Program-made: the position numbers and the translations under genes
In this document: piece by piece, positions 1 to 8,261 of the stretch
How the letters are laid out: every line of letters begins with the position of its first letter
Numbering within the stretch: the stretch's first letter is position 1
Notes under the pieces: model-generated
Database searches by the model: none
Told to the model about the DNA's origin: nothing
Seen by the model: the letters and a program-made list of their open reading frames with translations, nothing else
Origin: Buttiauxella noackiae ATCC 51607
GTDB taxonomy: Bacteria > Pseudomonadota > Gammaproteobacteria > Enterobacterales > Enterobacteriaceae
Length of the DNA: 64,000 bases
Direction of reading: 5' to 3'
Assembly (NCBI RefSeq): GCF_001654865.1
Contig: NZ_LXEO01000049.1
Location: 124,001-188,000 of the forward strand

Positions 1-107
1 CGCTGGTCAATTTGCTGCAGATAATCCGTAAGGCGTTGTTCCAGTCCAGAAAATTGAGGCCAGTAGGTATCAAGGCCGATACCAAAAAGGGCGACATTTA
101 GCGACAT
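1..107 (-). CDS. Probable sugar isomerase, N-terminal fragment (cut by window edge)
   Basis: Only the first 35 codons lie in the window. The frame opens at an ATG at 107 with a GGAGCC ribosome-binding site about 8 bases upstream. The start of the protein reads MSLNVALFGIGLDTYWPQF, and the GLDTYWPQF stretch is, as I recall, typical of the L-fucose/L-arabinose isomerase family. It is transcribed away from sodA, so the two genes share the 108-504 region. In E. coli sodA lies beside rhamnose genes, which fits a sugar-catabolic neighbour. The family call rests on about 20 residues and is tentative; substrate unknown. Confidence 0.5.
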   Translation of the reverse strand, partial: MSLNVALFGIGLDTYWPQFSGLEQRLTDYLQQIDQ

Positions 108-279
108 GATAAGGCTCCAGCAGGAAAGAAATGCCGACTATCCTCTTAATTACGCAGCGTTACCTTCACCGTGATGCCAGTTTCTGTGGTGGGTGGCAAA
201 AAACGATTTATCCACCTGACGGCGCTCACATTTTCGCCAACATGACGAAAAGTTATAACCATGCTAAAAGTACGGCATT

Positions 280-315
280 GATAATCATTTTCAATATCAT
301 TTAATTAACTATAAT
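280..315 (+). promoter_or_regulatory. sodA promoter with Fur box
   Basis: Bases 280-298 match the 19-bp Fur consensus at 15 positions (GATAAT at the start, TATC at the end). A TATAAT -10 box sits at 310-315, with a weak -35 (TTTTCA, 288-293) inside the Fur box, so bound Fur would block polymerase. E. coli sodA is known to be repressed by Fur and ArcA and activated by SoxRS; I did not find a convincing SoxS box. The rest of the 108-504 region shows no gene. Confidence 0.75.
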
Positions 316-504
316 GAACCAACTGATTACGCGGCGTTAACAGCCTGTTCGCCGTTCGATAATATCCCTGTGACCTATGAGCGACAGGAAGGCGGCAAGT
401 GAACGAATCCCGATGAGCCAGGTAAACTTAGTGATTCGGATGAGTGAACGCAGCCAACGTAACTGCAGCTTGAAGGGTAACGGGTATAAATGGAGATGAT
501 GAAT

Positions 505-1125
505 ATGAGTTATACACTGCCATCCCTGCCTTACGCATACGACGCCCTGGAACCACATTTCGACAAACAAACGATGGAAATCCATCACAGCAAACACCAC
601 CAGGCGTACGTAAATAACGCGAATGCAGCGCTGGAGTCTCTGCCAGAGTTCGCAAGCCTGCCTGTTGAAGAGCTGATCGCTAAACTGGATCAACTGCCAG
701 CAGACAAAAAAACCGTTCTGCGTAACAACGCAGGCGGCCACGCAAACCACAGCTTCTTCTGGAAAGGCCTGAAAACTGGCACCACCCTGCAAGGTGACCT
801 GAAAGCTGCCATCGAGCGTGACTTCGGTAGCGTTGACAACTTCAAAGCAGAATTTGAGAAAGCAGCTGCAACTCGCTTTGGTTCAGGCTGGGCGTGGCTG
901 GTTCTGAAAGGCGACAAACTGGCTGTGGTTTCTACCGCAAACCAGGACAGCCCACTGATGGGCGAAGCTGTTTCTGGCGTTTCCGGTTTCCCAATCGTGG
1001 GTCTGGATGTGTGGGAACACGCTTACTACCTGAAATTCCAAAACCGTCGCCCTGACTACATCAAAGCATTCTGGGATGTAGTGAACTGGGACGAAGCAGC
1101 AGCACGTTTTGCCGCTAAAAAATAA
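505..1125 (+). CDS. sodA: Manganese superoxide dismutase
   Basis: Cytoplasmic enzyme that converts superoxide to hydrogen peroxide and oxygen with a manganese ion. The 206-residue product is nearly identical to E. coli SodA from its first residues ([17 protein letters not shown]), and the metal-ligand motif DVWEHAYY is present. I place the start at the ATG at 505 because it gives the E. coli length and has GGAG 9 bases upstream; an in-frame ATG at 490 would add five residues and lacks a good site. A hairpin terminator follows at 1148-1172. Confidence 0.98.
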   Translation: MSYTLPSLPYAYDALEPHFDKQTMEIHHSKHHQAYVNNANAALESLPEFASLPVEELIAKLDQLPADKKTVLRNNAGGHANHSFFWKGLKTGTTLQGDLKAAIERDFGSVDNFKAEFEKAAATRFGSGWAWLVLKGDKLAVVSTANQDSPLMGEAVSGVSGFPIVGLDVWEHAYYLKFQNRRPDYIKAFWDVVNWDEAAARFAAKK

Positions 1126-1147
1126 GTTGCATTGCAGCTGACGAGAG

Positions 1148-1172
1148 GCGAGCCTGATGGCTCGCTTTTTTT
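1148..1172 (+). terminator. Rho-independent terminator of sodA
   Basis: Seven-base stem GCGAGCC/GGCTCGC with a TGAT loop followed by seven T. It lies 22 bases after the sodA stop and just before yiiM, so yiiM probably has its own promoter or depends on read-through. Confidence 0.9.
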
Positions 1173-1195
1173 ATGTCTGTTGCAGGGAGGTTCAG

Positions 1196-1870
1196 ATGCA
1201 CTATTCGCTAAACGTTTATATCGGCAAAATTCGTGAATATCAGGGTAGTCGGCCGAGTGCTATCGCCAAATGTCAGGTCGATGGTGAACTTAAACTCACC
1301 GAACTGGGCCTTGAAGGCGATCAGCAGGCTGAAAAAGTCATTCATGGCGGGCCGGATCGCGCGTTATGCCACTACCCGCGTGAACATTATCTTCACTGGG
1401 CGCGTGAATTCCCCGAACAAGCTGAGCTTTTTACCGCTCCTGCCTATGGTGAAAACTTATCAACCGAAGGGCTGACGGAAAAAAATGTCTATATCGGCGA
1501 TATTTTTCGTTGGGGTGAAGCGCTGATTCAGGTCACGCAGCCGCGTTCACCGTGCTTCAAACTGAACTATCATTTTGGCATTAGCGATATGTCGTCTTTG
1601 ATGCAGGAAACGGGTTATTGCGGCTGGCTTTATCGGGTTGTCATGGCGGGAAATGTATCGACGGAATCACCACTTGAGCTCGTTTCTCGCGTGAGTGATG
1701 TGACAGTTGCTGAAGCAATTGCGACAGCATGGCATATGCCATTTGATGATGAGCAGTATCACCGCTTACTTTCTGCGGCGGGGCTATCCGTAAGCTGGAC
1801 ACGAACCATGCAGAAACGGCGTCTACTAGGGAAGATCGAAGATAATTCCCGGAGATTGTTTGGGAAATAA
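1196..1870 (+). CDS. yiiM: MOSC-domain 6-hydroxylaminopurine reductase
   Basis: 224 residues, the same length as E. coli YiiM and very similar throughout. The MOSC domain carries the molybdenum cofactor; conserved blocks KVIHGGPDRALCHYPREHY and QPRSPCFKLNYHF include the cysteine expected to bind molybdenum. In E. coli YiiM detoxifies N-hydroxylated base analogues. The start at 1196 follows an AGGGAGG site; an upstream in-frame ATG at 1157 lies inside the sodA terminator and is rejected. It converges on cspA and shares a bidirectional terminator. Confidence 0.95.
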   Translation: MHYSLNVYIGKIREYQGSRPSAIAKCQVDGELKLTELGLEGDQQAEKVIHGGPDRALCHYPREHYLHWAREFPEQAELFTAPAYGENLSTEGLTEKNVYIGDIFRWGEALIQVTQPRSPCFKLNYHFGISDMSSLMQETGYCGWLYRVVMAGNVSTESPLELVSRVSDVTVAEAIATAWHMPFDDEQYHRLLSAAGLSVSWTRTMQKRRLLGKIEDNSRRLFGK

Positions 1871-1882
1871 ACCCCAGAAACG

Positions 1883-1910
1883 AAAAAACCCGCCGAGGCG
1901 GGTTTTAAAA
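1883..1910. terminator. Bidirectional terminator between yiiM and cspA
   Basis: Stem AACCCGCC/GGCGGGTT with a two-base loop, an A-run on the left and a T-run on the right, so it works on both strands for the converging genes. Confidence 0.9.
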
Positions 1911-1934
1911 TTCTTAGCTTTGCTAACGTTAACC

Positions 1935-2147
1935 TTACAGGTTAGTTACGTTACCAGCAGCTGGGCCTTTAGCACCACTTTCGATGGTGAAAGAGACTTT
2001 CTGGCCTTCGTCCAGAGACTTGTAGCCATCGATCTGGATAGCAGAGAAGTGTACGAACACGTCTTTTGAGCCATCGTCAGGAGTGATGAAGCCGAAGCCT
2101 TTGTCAGAGTTGAACCATTTTACGAGACCAGTCATTTTGTTAGACAT
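1935..2147 (-). CDS. cspA: Major cold-shock protein CspA
   Basis: 70 residues, almost identical to E. coli CspA. It is a single cold-shock domain with both RNA-binding motifs (KGFGFI and VFVHF). CspA melts RNA secondary structure at low temperature. The long upstream leader (2148-2307) matches the E. coli cspA leader and sets translation by temperature. In E. coli cspA lies beside yiaG; here yiaF is the nearest gene of that group, and yiaG is over 11 kb away across the guanidine operon. Confidence 0.97.
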   Translation of the reverse strand: MSNKMTGLVKWFNSDKGFGFITPDDGSKDVFVHFSAIQIDGYKSLDEGQKVSFTIESGAKGPAAGNVTNL

Positions 2148-2307
2148 AGATATTACCTTTTAAATTAAATTTGCCTTCCGGCGCAATTGGAATGTTTTAC
2201 AGATTTTTTAAAGCGATAAAGGAAGGTAGATCACGTCGAAGGGTATCTATGATAACTCTTTGAGGACTGCGCTACTAAACTGCTTAAGGGTCTGTGCTTC
2301 AAACCGA
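2148..2307 (-). promoter_or_regulatory. cspA cold-shock leader (RNA thermosensor)
   Basis: Read on the minus strand, the 160 bases before cspA align with the 159-base E. coli cspA leader as I remember it. The shared blocks are CGGTTTGA at the 5' end, CACAGACC, AGAGTTATC followed by GATACCC, AAAATCTGTAAA, and GCCGGAAGGCA before the AAAGGTAATA ribosome-binding region. In E. coli this leader refolds in the cold to expose the start site. The transcription start is inferred near 2307. Confidence 0.88.
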
Positions 2308-2403
2308 TGGACGTATTAACACATATTCAGCATGTGAATGGCAAGGTTTATTTTAGCCGTCCGCAGGGCTAGAGCTCAAGCCAGCCGCGGCCTGGCTGCA
2401 AAT

Positions 2404-2623
2404 TCAGTAAATAACATTGTGACGATAGAGCGCCGATTCAAAGTCTTCCTTCATGCTTGCGTAGAGTAAAATATTGATTTGAGCATGGTTACTGTCGTCA
2501 TAAAAACAGCGATTCAATGAAGGTTGCCGCAGCATTCACGCCGATGAATTGTGACTTAAAAAACTCAGTATCCTGGAGGCCTATCGCCGCAGTTTCGGTG
2601 AGCGTAATGGTGTGTTCCTTCAC
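2404..2623 (-). pseudogene. Remnant of a RelE/ParE-family toxin gene
   Basis: Starting at a GTG at 2623, the minus strand reads a toxin-like N-terminus (TITLTETAAIGLQDTEFFK) that stops at 2498-2500. Skipping one base in the five-T run (2502-2506 on the plus strand as A) opens a second frame ending at 2404 with NILLYASMKEDFESALYR and a typical ParE-like tail. The joined length is only about 73 residues, while such toxins are usually near 100, so a short internal deletion is likely as well as the frameshift. It lies directly after the antitoxin-like gene at 2638-2907, in the usual antitoxin-toxin order. Confidence 0.65.
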
Positions 2624-2637
2624 TTCGCACTGCTTGT

Positions 2638-2907
2638 TTATTTTCTGGATGCGCGTAAACGTTGCAGTGCAACCTCAGGTGAGACAGTTTTTCCCTCTGC
2701 AACTTCTTGTTTTGCCTTCATAACGAGTTTTAACAGTGCATTACTCTGGCGTTCACGTAAGCGTTCAGCCTCTTCTATCTGGCGCTCTGCTGCGGTCTGA
2801 ACGAAGGGTTCTGCAACACCATTTTTCGTGGCGGAAATGCCACCTTCAAAAAGTTCGGGGTTGCTTAACCCTTCCCGGGCGGTCTTTTGGGACATTGTGT
2901 CAGGCAT
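2638..2907 (-). CDS. Putative orphan antitoxin
   Basis: 89 residues, charged and probably largely helical, with an ERQIEEAERLRERQSNALL segment around residues 42-60. I do not recognise a named family. The antitoxin role is inferred from size, composition and the ParE-like remnant immediately downstream. The start at 2907 has AGGAG 6 bases upstream; a second in-frame ATG at 2895 is possible. It lies between cspA and yiaF, a spot that is not occupied in E. coli. Confidence 0.6.
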   Translation of the reverse strand: MPDTMSQKTAREGLSNPELFEGGISATKNGVAEPFVQTAAERQIEEAERLRERQSNALLKLVMKAKQEVAEGKTVSPEVALQRLRASRK

Positions 2908-3024
2908 GAGAACTCCTCATAACAGGCAAGTAATGGTGAGTTTATGAACAGCGTCAGGCGATATCAAATTTATGACAAATTTGTACGCGCGTTAAGATAA
3001 GAGAGAGGACTGGGGAGGGAAAAT

Positions 3025-3046
3025 CCCCCGCCTTTCGACGGGGAGA
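3025..3046 (-). terminator. Possible terminator after yiaF
   Basis: Minus-strand stem CCCCG/CGGGG with a short loop followed by GATTTTC, 7 bases past the yiaF stop. The T-run is short. Confidence 0.4.
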
Positions 3047-3053
3047 ACAGCCA

Positions 3054-3764
3054 TTACTGCATTGAAGCTTGAGCAGCAGAATACGCCTGCATAAACGCCT
3101 GATGCTGAGAGGCCAGCGGAGCAATCAGCGAGTTGTACTGGCTTGCCTGCTGTGAAGTTGGGAACTGAATGCCACCAGCAGTAAAGCCAACTTGAGTGCC
3201 CTGCTGCTGAATGAAGTTACCCACTTGCACCAGTTGCGCTGTGAAAGTTTGCGCCGCAGGGATCAGTGGAGCCATAGCGTCTGCCGGAGCAGTAACCACT
3301 TTCTGATAAACCTTGTCGTAAACAACTTTCAAATCGTCAGGCTGCTTTAAGGTGGAGCGAGCGCTGTCTGCCTGCATTTTGGCATTCTGCACCTGTTGGC
3401 CCAACACGTTCAGTGAACCGTTCGCCTGGCTCAGAGGTTCGCGCTGAGTCATATAATCTTGTGGTACACGAATGCTGTTTACGCTATCAGCGACTGGCTT
3501 CATGCCGTCATCCATTGCCTGGTTTACCTGTTGGGCAAAGCCATACAAAATTGCGTAATCAGAAACCAGTGGACCGAATTGCTTTTTCTGATCGGTTGTC
3601 AGCGTCGGCAGGCGTTCACCGCTGCGCATAACTGTGTTTTGTAAGAAATCGATAAACGCTTTACGTTGATCGCCTTCTTTATCAAAACAGCCACTCAGAC
3701 TTACCACCATTAAAATTGCCGCAAGCGGCGCAAACCAGCGTGACCAGGACTTACCTGTCGCCAT
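3054..3764 (-). CDS. yiaF: DUF3053 lipoprotein YiaF
   Basis: 236 residues matching E. coli YiaF. The N-terminus has a lipoprotein signal ending in the lipobox LSGC (Cys about residue 25), so the mature protein should be lipid-anchored outside the inner membrane. The body is a helical DUF3053 domain. Function is unknown. The start at 3764 gives the E. coli N-terminus (MATGKSWSRWFAP) with GAAGGAG upstream; a frame extension to 3809 is rejected. In E. coli it sits between ghrB and yiaG; here both neighbours have moved away. Confidence 0.93.
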   Translation of the reverse strand: MATGKSWSRWFAPLAAILMVVSLSGCFDKEGDQRKAFIDFLQNTVMRSGERLPTLTTDQKKQFGPLVSDYAILYGFAQQVNQAMDDGMKPVADSVNSIRVPQDYMTQREPLSQANGSLNVLGQQVQNAKMQADSARSTLKQPDDLKVVYDKVYQKVVTAPADAMAPLIPAAQTFTAQLVQVGNFIQQQGTQVGFTAGGIQFPTSQQASQYNSLIAPLASQHQAFMQAYSAAQASMQ

Positions 3765-3884
3765 CTTTTCTACTCCTTCACCATTCAATGCAAATACGCA
3801 AATGCGCACCCAATAATGCTGCTAAGGATAGTCCAACCTGACTTTGCAAGATACCCTTTCACAACAATCTCTTTCAGGCATATT

Positions 3885-3901
3885 TGCGCTGAAATGGTGC
3901 A
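3885..3901 (+). promoter_or_regulatory. NtrC-binding site A
   Basis: TGCGCTGAAATGGTGCA matches the NtrC consensus TGCACC-N5-GGTGCA at 10 of 12 defined bases. Its centre is about 146 bases upstream of the inferred sigma-54 start. Confidence 0.7.
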
Positions 3902-3917
3902 TTTTCAAACGCCACTG

Positions 3918-3934
3918 TGCACCTTATTGGTACA
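3918..3934 (+). promoter_or_regulatory. NtrC-binding site B
   Basis: TGCACCTTATTGGTACA matches the NtrC consensus at 11 of 12 defined bases. It is centred 33 bp from site A, three helical turns, which resembles the spacing of the paired glnA enhancer sites in E. coli. Confidence 0.8.
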
Positions 3935-3983
3935 TTTCCCTTCAACTGCCCACTCCCCTAAACGTACGTTAATCCTCTGTAAT

Positions 3984-4004
3984 AAATAGATAAATCATCT
4001 ATTT
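3984..4004. promoter_or_regulatory. Palindrome just upstream of the sigma-54 promoter
   Basis: AAATAGAT and ATCTATTT flank a 5-base spacer. It lies between the NtrC sites and the -24 box, where a DNA-bending or repressor protein could act. No regulator is recognised. Confidence 0.4.
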
Positions 4005-4012
4005 TTCATACC

Positions 4013-4028
4013 TGGCATTCATCTTGCT
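4013..4028 (+). promoter_or_regulatory. Sigma-54 promoter of the guanidine operon
   Basis: TGGCAT-N5-TTGCT, with the required GG and GC pairs separated by ten bases. It lies about 50 bases upstream of the riboswitch. The expected start is near 4039. With the two NtrC-like sites upstream, it indicates activation under nitrogen limitation. Confidence 0.8.
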
Positions 4029-4080
4029 GATATCTGGATGCAGGGGTGATACGGGCAACCAATGTCGCCATACAATTTGG

Positions 4081-4180
4081 TAATGGATCACTAGGGTTCC
4101 GGTCGAAAGATGCTGGTCCGAGAGTGATCGACCGCCCTCTGGCGGTTACACGGCGGGACAAAAGCCCGGGAGGATAAGCG
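4081..4180 (+). promoter_or_regulatory. Guanidine-I (ykkC) riboswitch
   Basis: The conserved blocks of the guanidine-I aptamer appear in order: CTAGGGTTCCGG, TGGTCCGAGAG, ACACGGCGGGA, AAAAGCCCGGGAGG. GATCAC at 4086-4091 can pair with GTGATC at 4124-4129 as the first stem. This class turns genes on when guanidine binds. It precedes the first transporter gene by 55 bases. I did not resolve the expression platform. Confidence 0.95.
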
Positions 4181-4234
4181 ACCATTGAGCGCCGCCCTCC
4201 TGCACCTTTTTCCGCAACCGTCAGAGGAACCACC

Positions 4235-5290
4235 ATGCTTAAAGCTTGCCACCGTGGAATCTTGTTTGCCGCACTCGCGCTGTTTAGCGTCAGCTCCTTT
4301 GCCGCCAAACCCACCTTTAAACTCTGCTGGTCTATCTATGCAGGCTGGATGCCATGGGATTACGCCCAGCAAAGCGGCATCGTTAAAAAATGGGCCGATA
4401 AATACGGCATCGATATTAAGTTCGTGCAGGTTAACGACTATATCGAATCAGTGAATCAATACACCGCAGGAGGATTTGACGGTTGCACCATGACCAACAT
4501 GGACGCACTGACCATTCCTGCCGCAGGCGGCGTAGATAGCACCGCGCTGATTATTGGCGACTACTCCAACGGTAACGACGGCATTCTCTCTAAATCCGCA
4601 AAATCTATTGCCGAATTAAAAGGCCAGCCCGTTAACCTGGTCGAGCTTTCGGTTTCCCACTATTTACTGGCCCGCGCCCTTGAAAAGTCCGGCCTGAGCG
4701 AACGTGATGTGAAAGTGGTGAATACCGCCGATGCGGATCTTGTGGCTGCGTTCACTACACCGGAGGTGAAATCCATCGTCACCTGGAACCCGCTGTTGGC
4801 CGAAGCGCAAAAACAACCTGATGCCAAATTACTTTTCTCTTCCGCACAAATCCCCGGCGAAATTCTCGATCTGTTGGTGGTCAACACTGAAACCCTGAAA
4901 GCGCACCCGGAATTAGGCAAAGCACTCACTGGCGCATGGTTTGAAACGCTGAAAGTGATGCAGGGGGAATCGGAAACCGCCAAAACCGCCCGCACGCAAA
5001 TGGGCCAGGCCGCAGGCACAGATTTAGCGGGGTTCGATGCCCAGCTTGCTGCCACACATCTTTTCAGCGACCCGAAACTCGCACTCGATTTTACCGACAG
5101 CCCACAACTGAAAGCCACGATGCAGTTGGTTGCAGAGTTCTCCTTTAAACACGGCTTATTAGGTGACGCCGCGCCATCAGCCGACGTGGTAGGCGTTGCG
5201 ACACCTGCCGGGAATTGGGGTGACACCAACAACACCAAACTGCGCTTCACTGATGAGTTCCTTCGCCTCGTCGTAAGCAACGCGCTCTAA
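4235..5290 (+). CDS. ABC transporter periplasmic substrate-binding protein (guanidine/urea-type)
   Basis: 351 residues with a cleavable signal peptide ending near VSSFA-AKP. The body resembles the nitrate/taurine-type (NrtA/SsuA/TauA) binding-protein family: WSIYAGWMPWDYAQQSG near the mature N-terminus and GGFDGCTMTNMDAL further on. It is the first gene behind the guanidine-I riboswitch and is followed by its permease (14-base gap) and ATPase. The substrate is therefore probably guanidine or a related compound, an inference from context. Start supported by AGAGGA upstream. Confidence 0.88.
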   Translation: MLKACHRGILFAALALFSVSSFAAKPTFKLCWSIYAGWMPWDYAQQSGIVKKWADKYGIDIKFVQVNDYIESVNQYTAGGFDGCTMTNMDALTIPAAGGVDSTALIIGDYSNGNDGILSKSAKSIAELKGQPVNLVELSVSHYLLARALEKSGLSERDVKVVNTADADLVAAFTTPEVKSIVTWNPLLAEAQKQPDAKLLFSSAQIPGEILDLLVVNTETLKAHPELGKALTGAWFETLKVMQGESETAKTARTQMGQAAGTDLAGFDAQLAATHLFSDPKLALDFTDSPQLKATMQLVAEFSFKHGLLGDAAPSADVVGVATPAGNWGDTNNTKLRFTDEFLRLVVSNAL

Positions 5291-5304
5291 ACCGGAGGTG
5301 CCCA

Positions 5305-6117
5305 ATGCGCAAAATTATTAACTACCAACCCCAGCCAATGACTCGTGTGCTGATGGGCGCCCTACCGCTGGTTGCGATGATCTTCTTCTATCTGGTGGCA
5401 TCTGATGCACGTCTTGCGGCAAACAGTTACGACAAACTGCTGCCGGGATTTGATGCGATGTGGGCGGCCATCGACCGCATGGCATTCACGCCAAGCCCGC
5501 GTACCGGGGAATATCTGTTCTGGACAGACAGTGCCGCAAGCCTGCTTCGCCTGCTGGTCGGCGTGGGGCTTAGTGCTTTTCTGGCATTGGTTTTTGGCCT
5601 GTTTTGCGGGGCGCTGCCGGTTGTGCGTTCAGTGCTTTCACCGCTGATTACCTTAATTGCGCTAATCCCACCGCTGGCGATTTTACCGATACTTTTCATC
5701 ACCTTTGGTCTGGGAGAGGTCTCAAAAGTGGTGCTGATTGTCATCGGCATTACACCGTTTATCGTGCGCGATTTGCAGCTCCAGGTGCAGGCGATTCCCC
5801 ACGAACAAATGGTGAAAGCCCAGACGCTTGGCGGCCATAGTGCGCAAATCCTCTGGCGCGTGGTGTTGCCTCAGCTTTTGCCGCGTCTGATTGACGCCGT
5901 GCGTTTGTCGCTGTGTTCCGCCTGGTTGTTCCTGATTGCCGCCGAAGCGATTGCCGCCACCGAAGGACTGGGTTACCGCATCTTCCTGATGCGCCGTTAT
6001 ATGGCGATGGATGTGATTTTGCCGTACGTGGCGTGGATTACGTTACTGGCTTTCACCCTTGACCTGCTGCTGCGCGTGATCAACCGCCGCTGCTTCCCGT
6101 GGTACTACGCAAAATAA
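5305..6117 (+). CDS. ABC transporter permease
   Basis: 270 residues with about six membrane segments and the binding-protein-dependent permease signature around EQMVKAQTLGGHSAQILW, which forms the coupling loop to the ATPase. It is a member of the nitrate/taurine/sulfonate permease family. Start supported by GGAGG 9 bases upstream; the ATPase gene follows after 9 bases. Role: inner-membrane channel of the guanidine-operon importer. Confidence 0.9.
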   Translation: MRKIINYQPQPMTRVLMGALPLVAMIFFYLVASDARLAANSYDKLLPGFDAMWAAIDRMAFTPSPRTGEYLFWTDSAASLLRLLVGVGLSAFLALVFGLFCGALPVVRSVLSPLITLIALIPPLAILPILFITFGLGEVSKVVLIVIGITPFIVRDLQLQVQAIPHEQMVKAQTLGGHSAQILWRVVLPQLLPRLIDAVRLSLCSAWLFLIAAEAIAATEGLGYRIFLMRRYMAMDVILPYVAWITLLAFTLDLLLRVINRRCFPWYYAK

Positions 6118-6126
6118 GGAGGCGCT

Positions 6127-6891
6127 ATGGCGTTGCTCGAACTGAAAAATATCGAAAAGCACTATGGCGACCAGGTGGTGCTGGAACGGCTAAATGTCAC
6201 CGTTGAAGAGGGCGAGTTTGTCTCGATAGTCGGGGCTTCAGGCTGCGGTAAAACCACTTTTCTGAAGATGCTGCTCGGTACTGAATCGGCCACCAAAGGG
6301 GAGTTTTTGCTGGATGGCAAACCTATCTCACAAGAACCGGATGCGCAGCGTGGTGTGGTTTTCCAACGCTACTCGGTGTTTCCGCACCTGACGGTGATTG
6401 GCAATGTGATGCTGGCAGAAGAGTTCAGCACCGCCCGCTGGCTGGGTCGCGTGTGGGGCAAAAAGCGCCGGGAAATTCGTGAACGCGCCCGCGCGATGCT
6501 CGACCAGGTCGGCTTATTGCCTGCGCAAAACAAATATCCGCACCAGCTTTCAGGTGGCATGCAGCAGCGCCTGGCGCTGGCTCAGGCACTGATGAAACAG
6601 CCGCGCATTCTGCTGCTTGATGAGCCTTTTGGCGCGCTTGACCCCGGCATCCGTAACGAAATGCACCTGCTGATTAGCGACTTGTGGGAGCGCCACCGCC
6701 TGACCATTTTCATGATTACACACGATCTGAAAGAAGGTTTTTCACTCGGTTCAAGGCTGTGGGTGTTCGACAAAGTGCGCCACGACCCGCAAGCACCAGA
6801 CCGTTGGGGCGCAAGCATTACCTACGATATCCCGCTTGATAAAAAACCCGCCAGCCCGGTGGATGCCGAACCTGAACGTAAAGTCGCCTGA
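6127..6891 (+). CDS. ABC transporter ATP-binding protein
   Basis: 254 residues with all ATPase motifs: Walker A GASGCGKTT (residues 36-44), signature LSGGMQQR, Walker B ILLLDEPFGALD and the H-loop ITHD. It resembles the nitrate/taurine ATPases (NrtD/TauB). It powers the importer formed with the two preceding genes. The gene is closely spaced (9 bases before, 14 after) in the guanidine operon. Confidence 0.92.
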   Translation: MALLELKNIEKHYGDQVVLERLNVTVEEGEFVSIVGASGCGKTTFLKMLLGTESATKGEFLLDGKPISQEPDAQRGVVFQRYSVFPHLTVIGNVMLAEEFSTARWLGRVWGKKRREIRERARAMLDQVGLLPAQNKYPHQLSGGMQQRLALAQALMKQPRILLLDEPFGALDPGIRNEMHLLISDLWERHRLTIFMITHDLKEGFSLGSRLWVFDKVRHDPQAPDRWGASITYDIPLDKKPASPVDAEPERKVA

Positions 6892-6905
6892 AATAAGGAG
6901 CCTAC

Positions 6906-7619
6906 ATGACCTATCAAACCACACTTCCCGCAGGCAGCCATTGGTCGCTGATTATGCGCAGGGGCACAGCTTTAACACTCACCGACATTAACGGCGGCGT
7001 GAACGCTGCCGCACTGTTTTACAACCCGGAAAACCTGCTGGAGCGTTATAACGCGCCGGACACCCTGAAATGCCAGCACACTTTCCGCTTAACCGCCGGA
7101 CACTGCCTCTATTCCGATATGGGCCGCATTTTCTGTGGCATCGAACAAGACAGTTTTGGTTGGCATGAAACCGTCTGCGGCAGCAGCAACGCCGCACAAA
7201 TCGCGGAGCAATTTGGCGCACTGGATTACCAACATGCGCGTAACGAGCGCCATCAAAACGGCTACGACAGCTTTCTGGTTGAACTGGCGAAATACGGCCT
7301 TGGCAAACGCGATATGGCCGCGAACGTTAACTTCTTTGCCAAAGTCACCGCAAGCGCTGAAGGCGATTTAAAACTTGAACAACAGGGCCTTGCGGGTACA
7401 TCCGTCACGCTGCGTTTTGCGATGGATACCTTAGTGGTTCTGCACACCTGCCCACACCCGTTGAAGACTGCCGCTGCATACCCGCGCCAGGCGCTGGGTA
7501 TTCAACTGGACTCCACCCGCCGGCCGCTGCCAGAAATCTGCCTGCAACGTGAAGAAAACTGCCGTGGCCTGCATAACAACGAACTCTACATTCTGACTGA
7601 AGGAGCCTGCGGATGCTGA
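6906..7619 (+). CDS. Carboxyguanidine deiminase subunit (DUF1989, urea carboxylase-associated protein)
   Basis: 237 residues of the DUF1989 family, long annotated as a urea carboxylase-associated protein. Published work on guanidine degradation assigns the two-protein pair as carboxyguanidine deiminase (CgdA/CgdB), which converts carboxyguanidine to allophanate and ammonia. Conserved features include [15 protein letters not shown], a CGSSNAAQ segment and HTCPHPL near the C-terminus, with Cys and His residues that could hold a metal. It overlaps the next gene by 7 bases, fitting a heteromeric enzyme. I cannot say which of CgdA or CgdB it is. Confidence 0.85.
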   Translation: MTYQTTLPAGSHWSLIMRRGTALTLTDINGGVNAAALFYNPENLLERYNAPDTLKCQHTFRLTAGHCLYSDMGRIFCGIEQDSFGWHETVCGSSNAAQIAEQFGALDYQHARNERHQNGYDSFLVELAKYGLGKRDMAANVNFFAKVTASAEGDLKLEQQGLAGTSVTLRFAMDTLVVLHTCPHPLKTAAAYPRQALGIQLDSTRRPLPEICLQREENCRGLHNNELYILTEGACGC

Positions 7620-8248
7620 CTGAAAGCCCACGCCACACAGAAAACGCCTCGCTGCGAGCCACGGTAAACGCCGGAGATTATTGGGTTTATCGTCTGCAAG
7701 AAGGCCAGACGATGCGTATCACCGATCTGGAGGGCAACCAGGCGGCAGATACCTTGTTTTATAACGCTGACGACACCGCCGAACGCTACAGCGTGACGGA
7801 TACGCTGCGCGGCCAGCGCAACGTTTTCCTCACCAGCGGCAGCGTGTTGCGCTCCAGTGAAGACCGCCCAATGCTGGAAATTGTAGCTGATACCTGTGGA
7901 CGCCACGATACCCTCGGCGGGGCCTGCGCCACCGAGAGCAACACCGTGCGCTACTCGCTCGAAAAGCGCCATATGCACGCCTGCCGCGATAGCTGGCTAC
8001 TTGCCGTAGCGCAGCACCCGGAATATGGCCTGACGCGCCGCGATATCACGCACAACATCAATTTCTTTATGAACGTGCCGGTCACTAAAGAAGGCGGGTT
8101 GCAGTTTGCCGATGGAATTTCAGCACCGGGGAAATATGTCGAGCTGGTGGCGAAAATGAACGTTCTGGTAATGATCTCCAACTGCCCGCAACTCAACAAC
8201 CCTTGCAACGGTTACAACCCAACGCCGATTGAAGTCGCCGTCTGGTAA
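7613..8248 (+). CDS. Carboxyguanidine deiminase subunit (DUF1989), second paralogue
   Basis: 211 residues, paralogous to the preceding protein. Both have an ERY...DTL block and a Cys-rich C-terminal region; here the latter reads [16 protein letters not shown], and [13 protein letters not shown] lies mid-protein. It is the partner subunit in the proposed carboxyguanidine deiminase. The ATG at 7613 overlaps the upstream stop, implying translational coupling. Downstream, 79 bases that hold a guanidine-II riboswitch separate it from the carboxylase gene. Confidence 0.85.
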   Translation: MLTESPRHTENASLRATVNAGDYWVYRLQEGQTMRITDLEGNQAADTLFYNADDTAERYSVTDTLRGQRNVFLTSGSVLRSSEDRPMLEIVADTCGRHDTLGGACATESNTVRYSLEKRHMHACRDSWLLAVAQHPEYGLTRRDITHNINFFMNVPVTKEGGLQFADGISAPGKYVELVAKMNVLVMISNCPQLNNPCNGYNPTPIEVAVW

Positions 8249-8261
8249 CACTTTTAGCGCC

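Noticed and set aside
2498-2500. TGA in the toxin remnant as a possible selenocysteine codon (selA/selB are in the window)
   Set aside because: The matching toxin sequence resumes in a different frame, so a frameshift explains it; no SECIS-like hairpin was evident.
4660-5280. 206-codon open frame opposite the binding-protein gene
   Set aside because: It lies wholly within a well-supported gene on the other strand and looks like low-complexity shadow coding.
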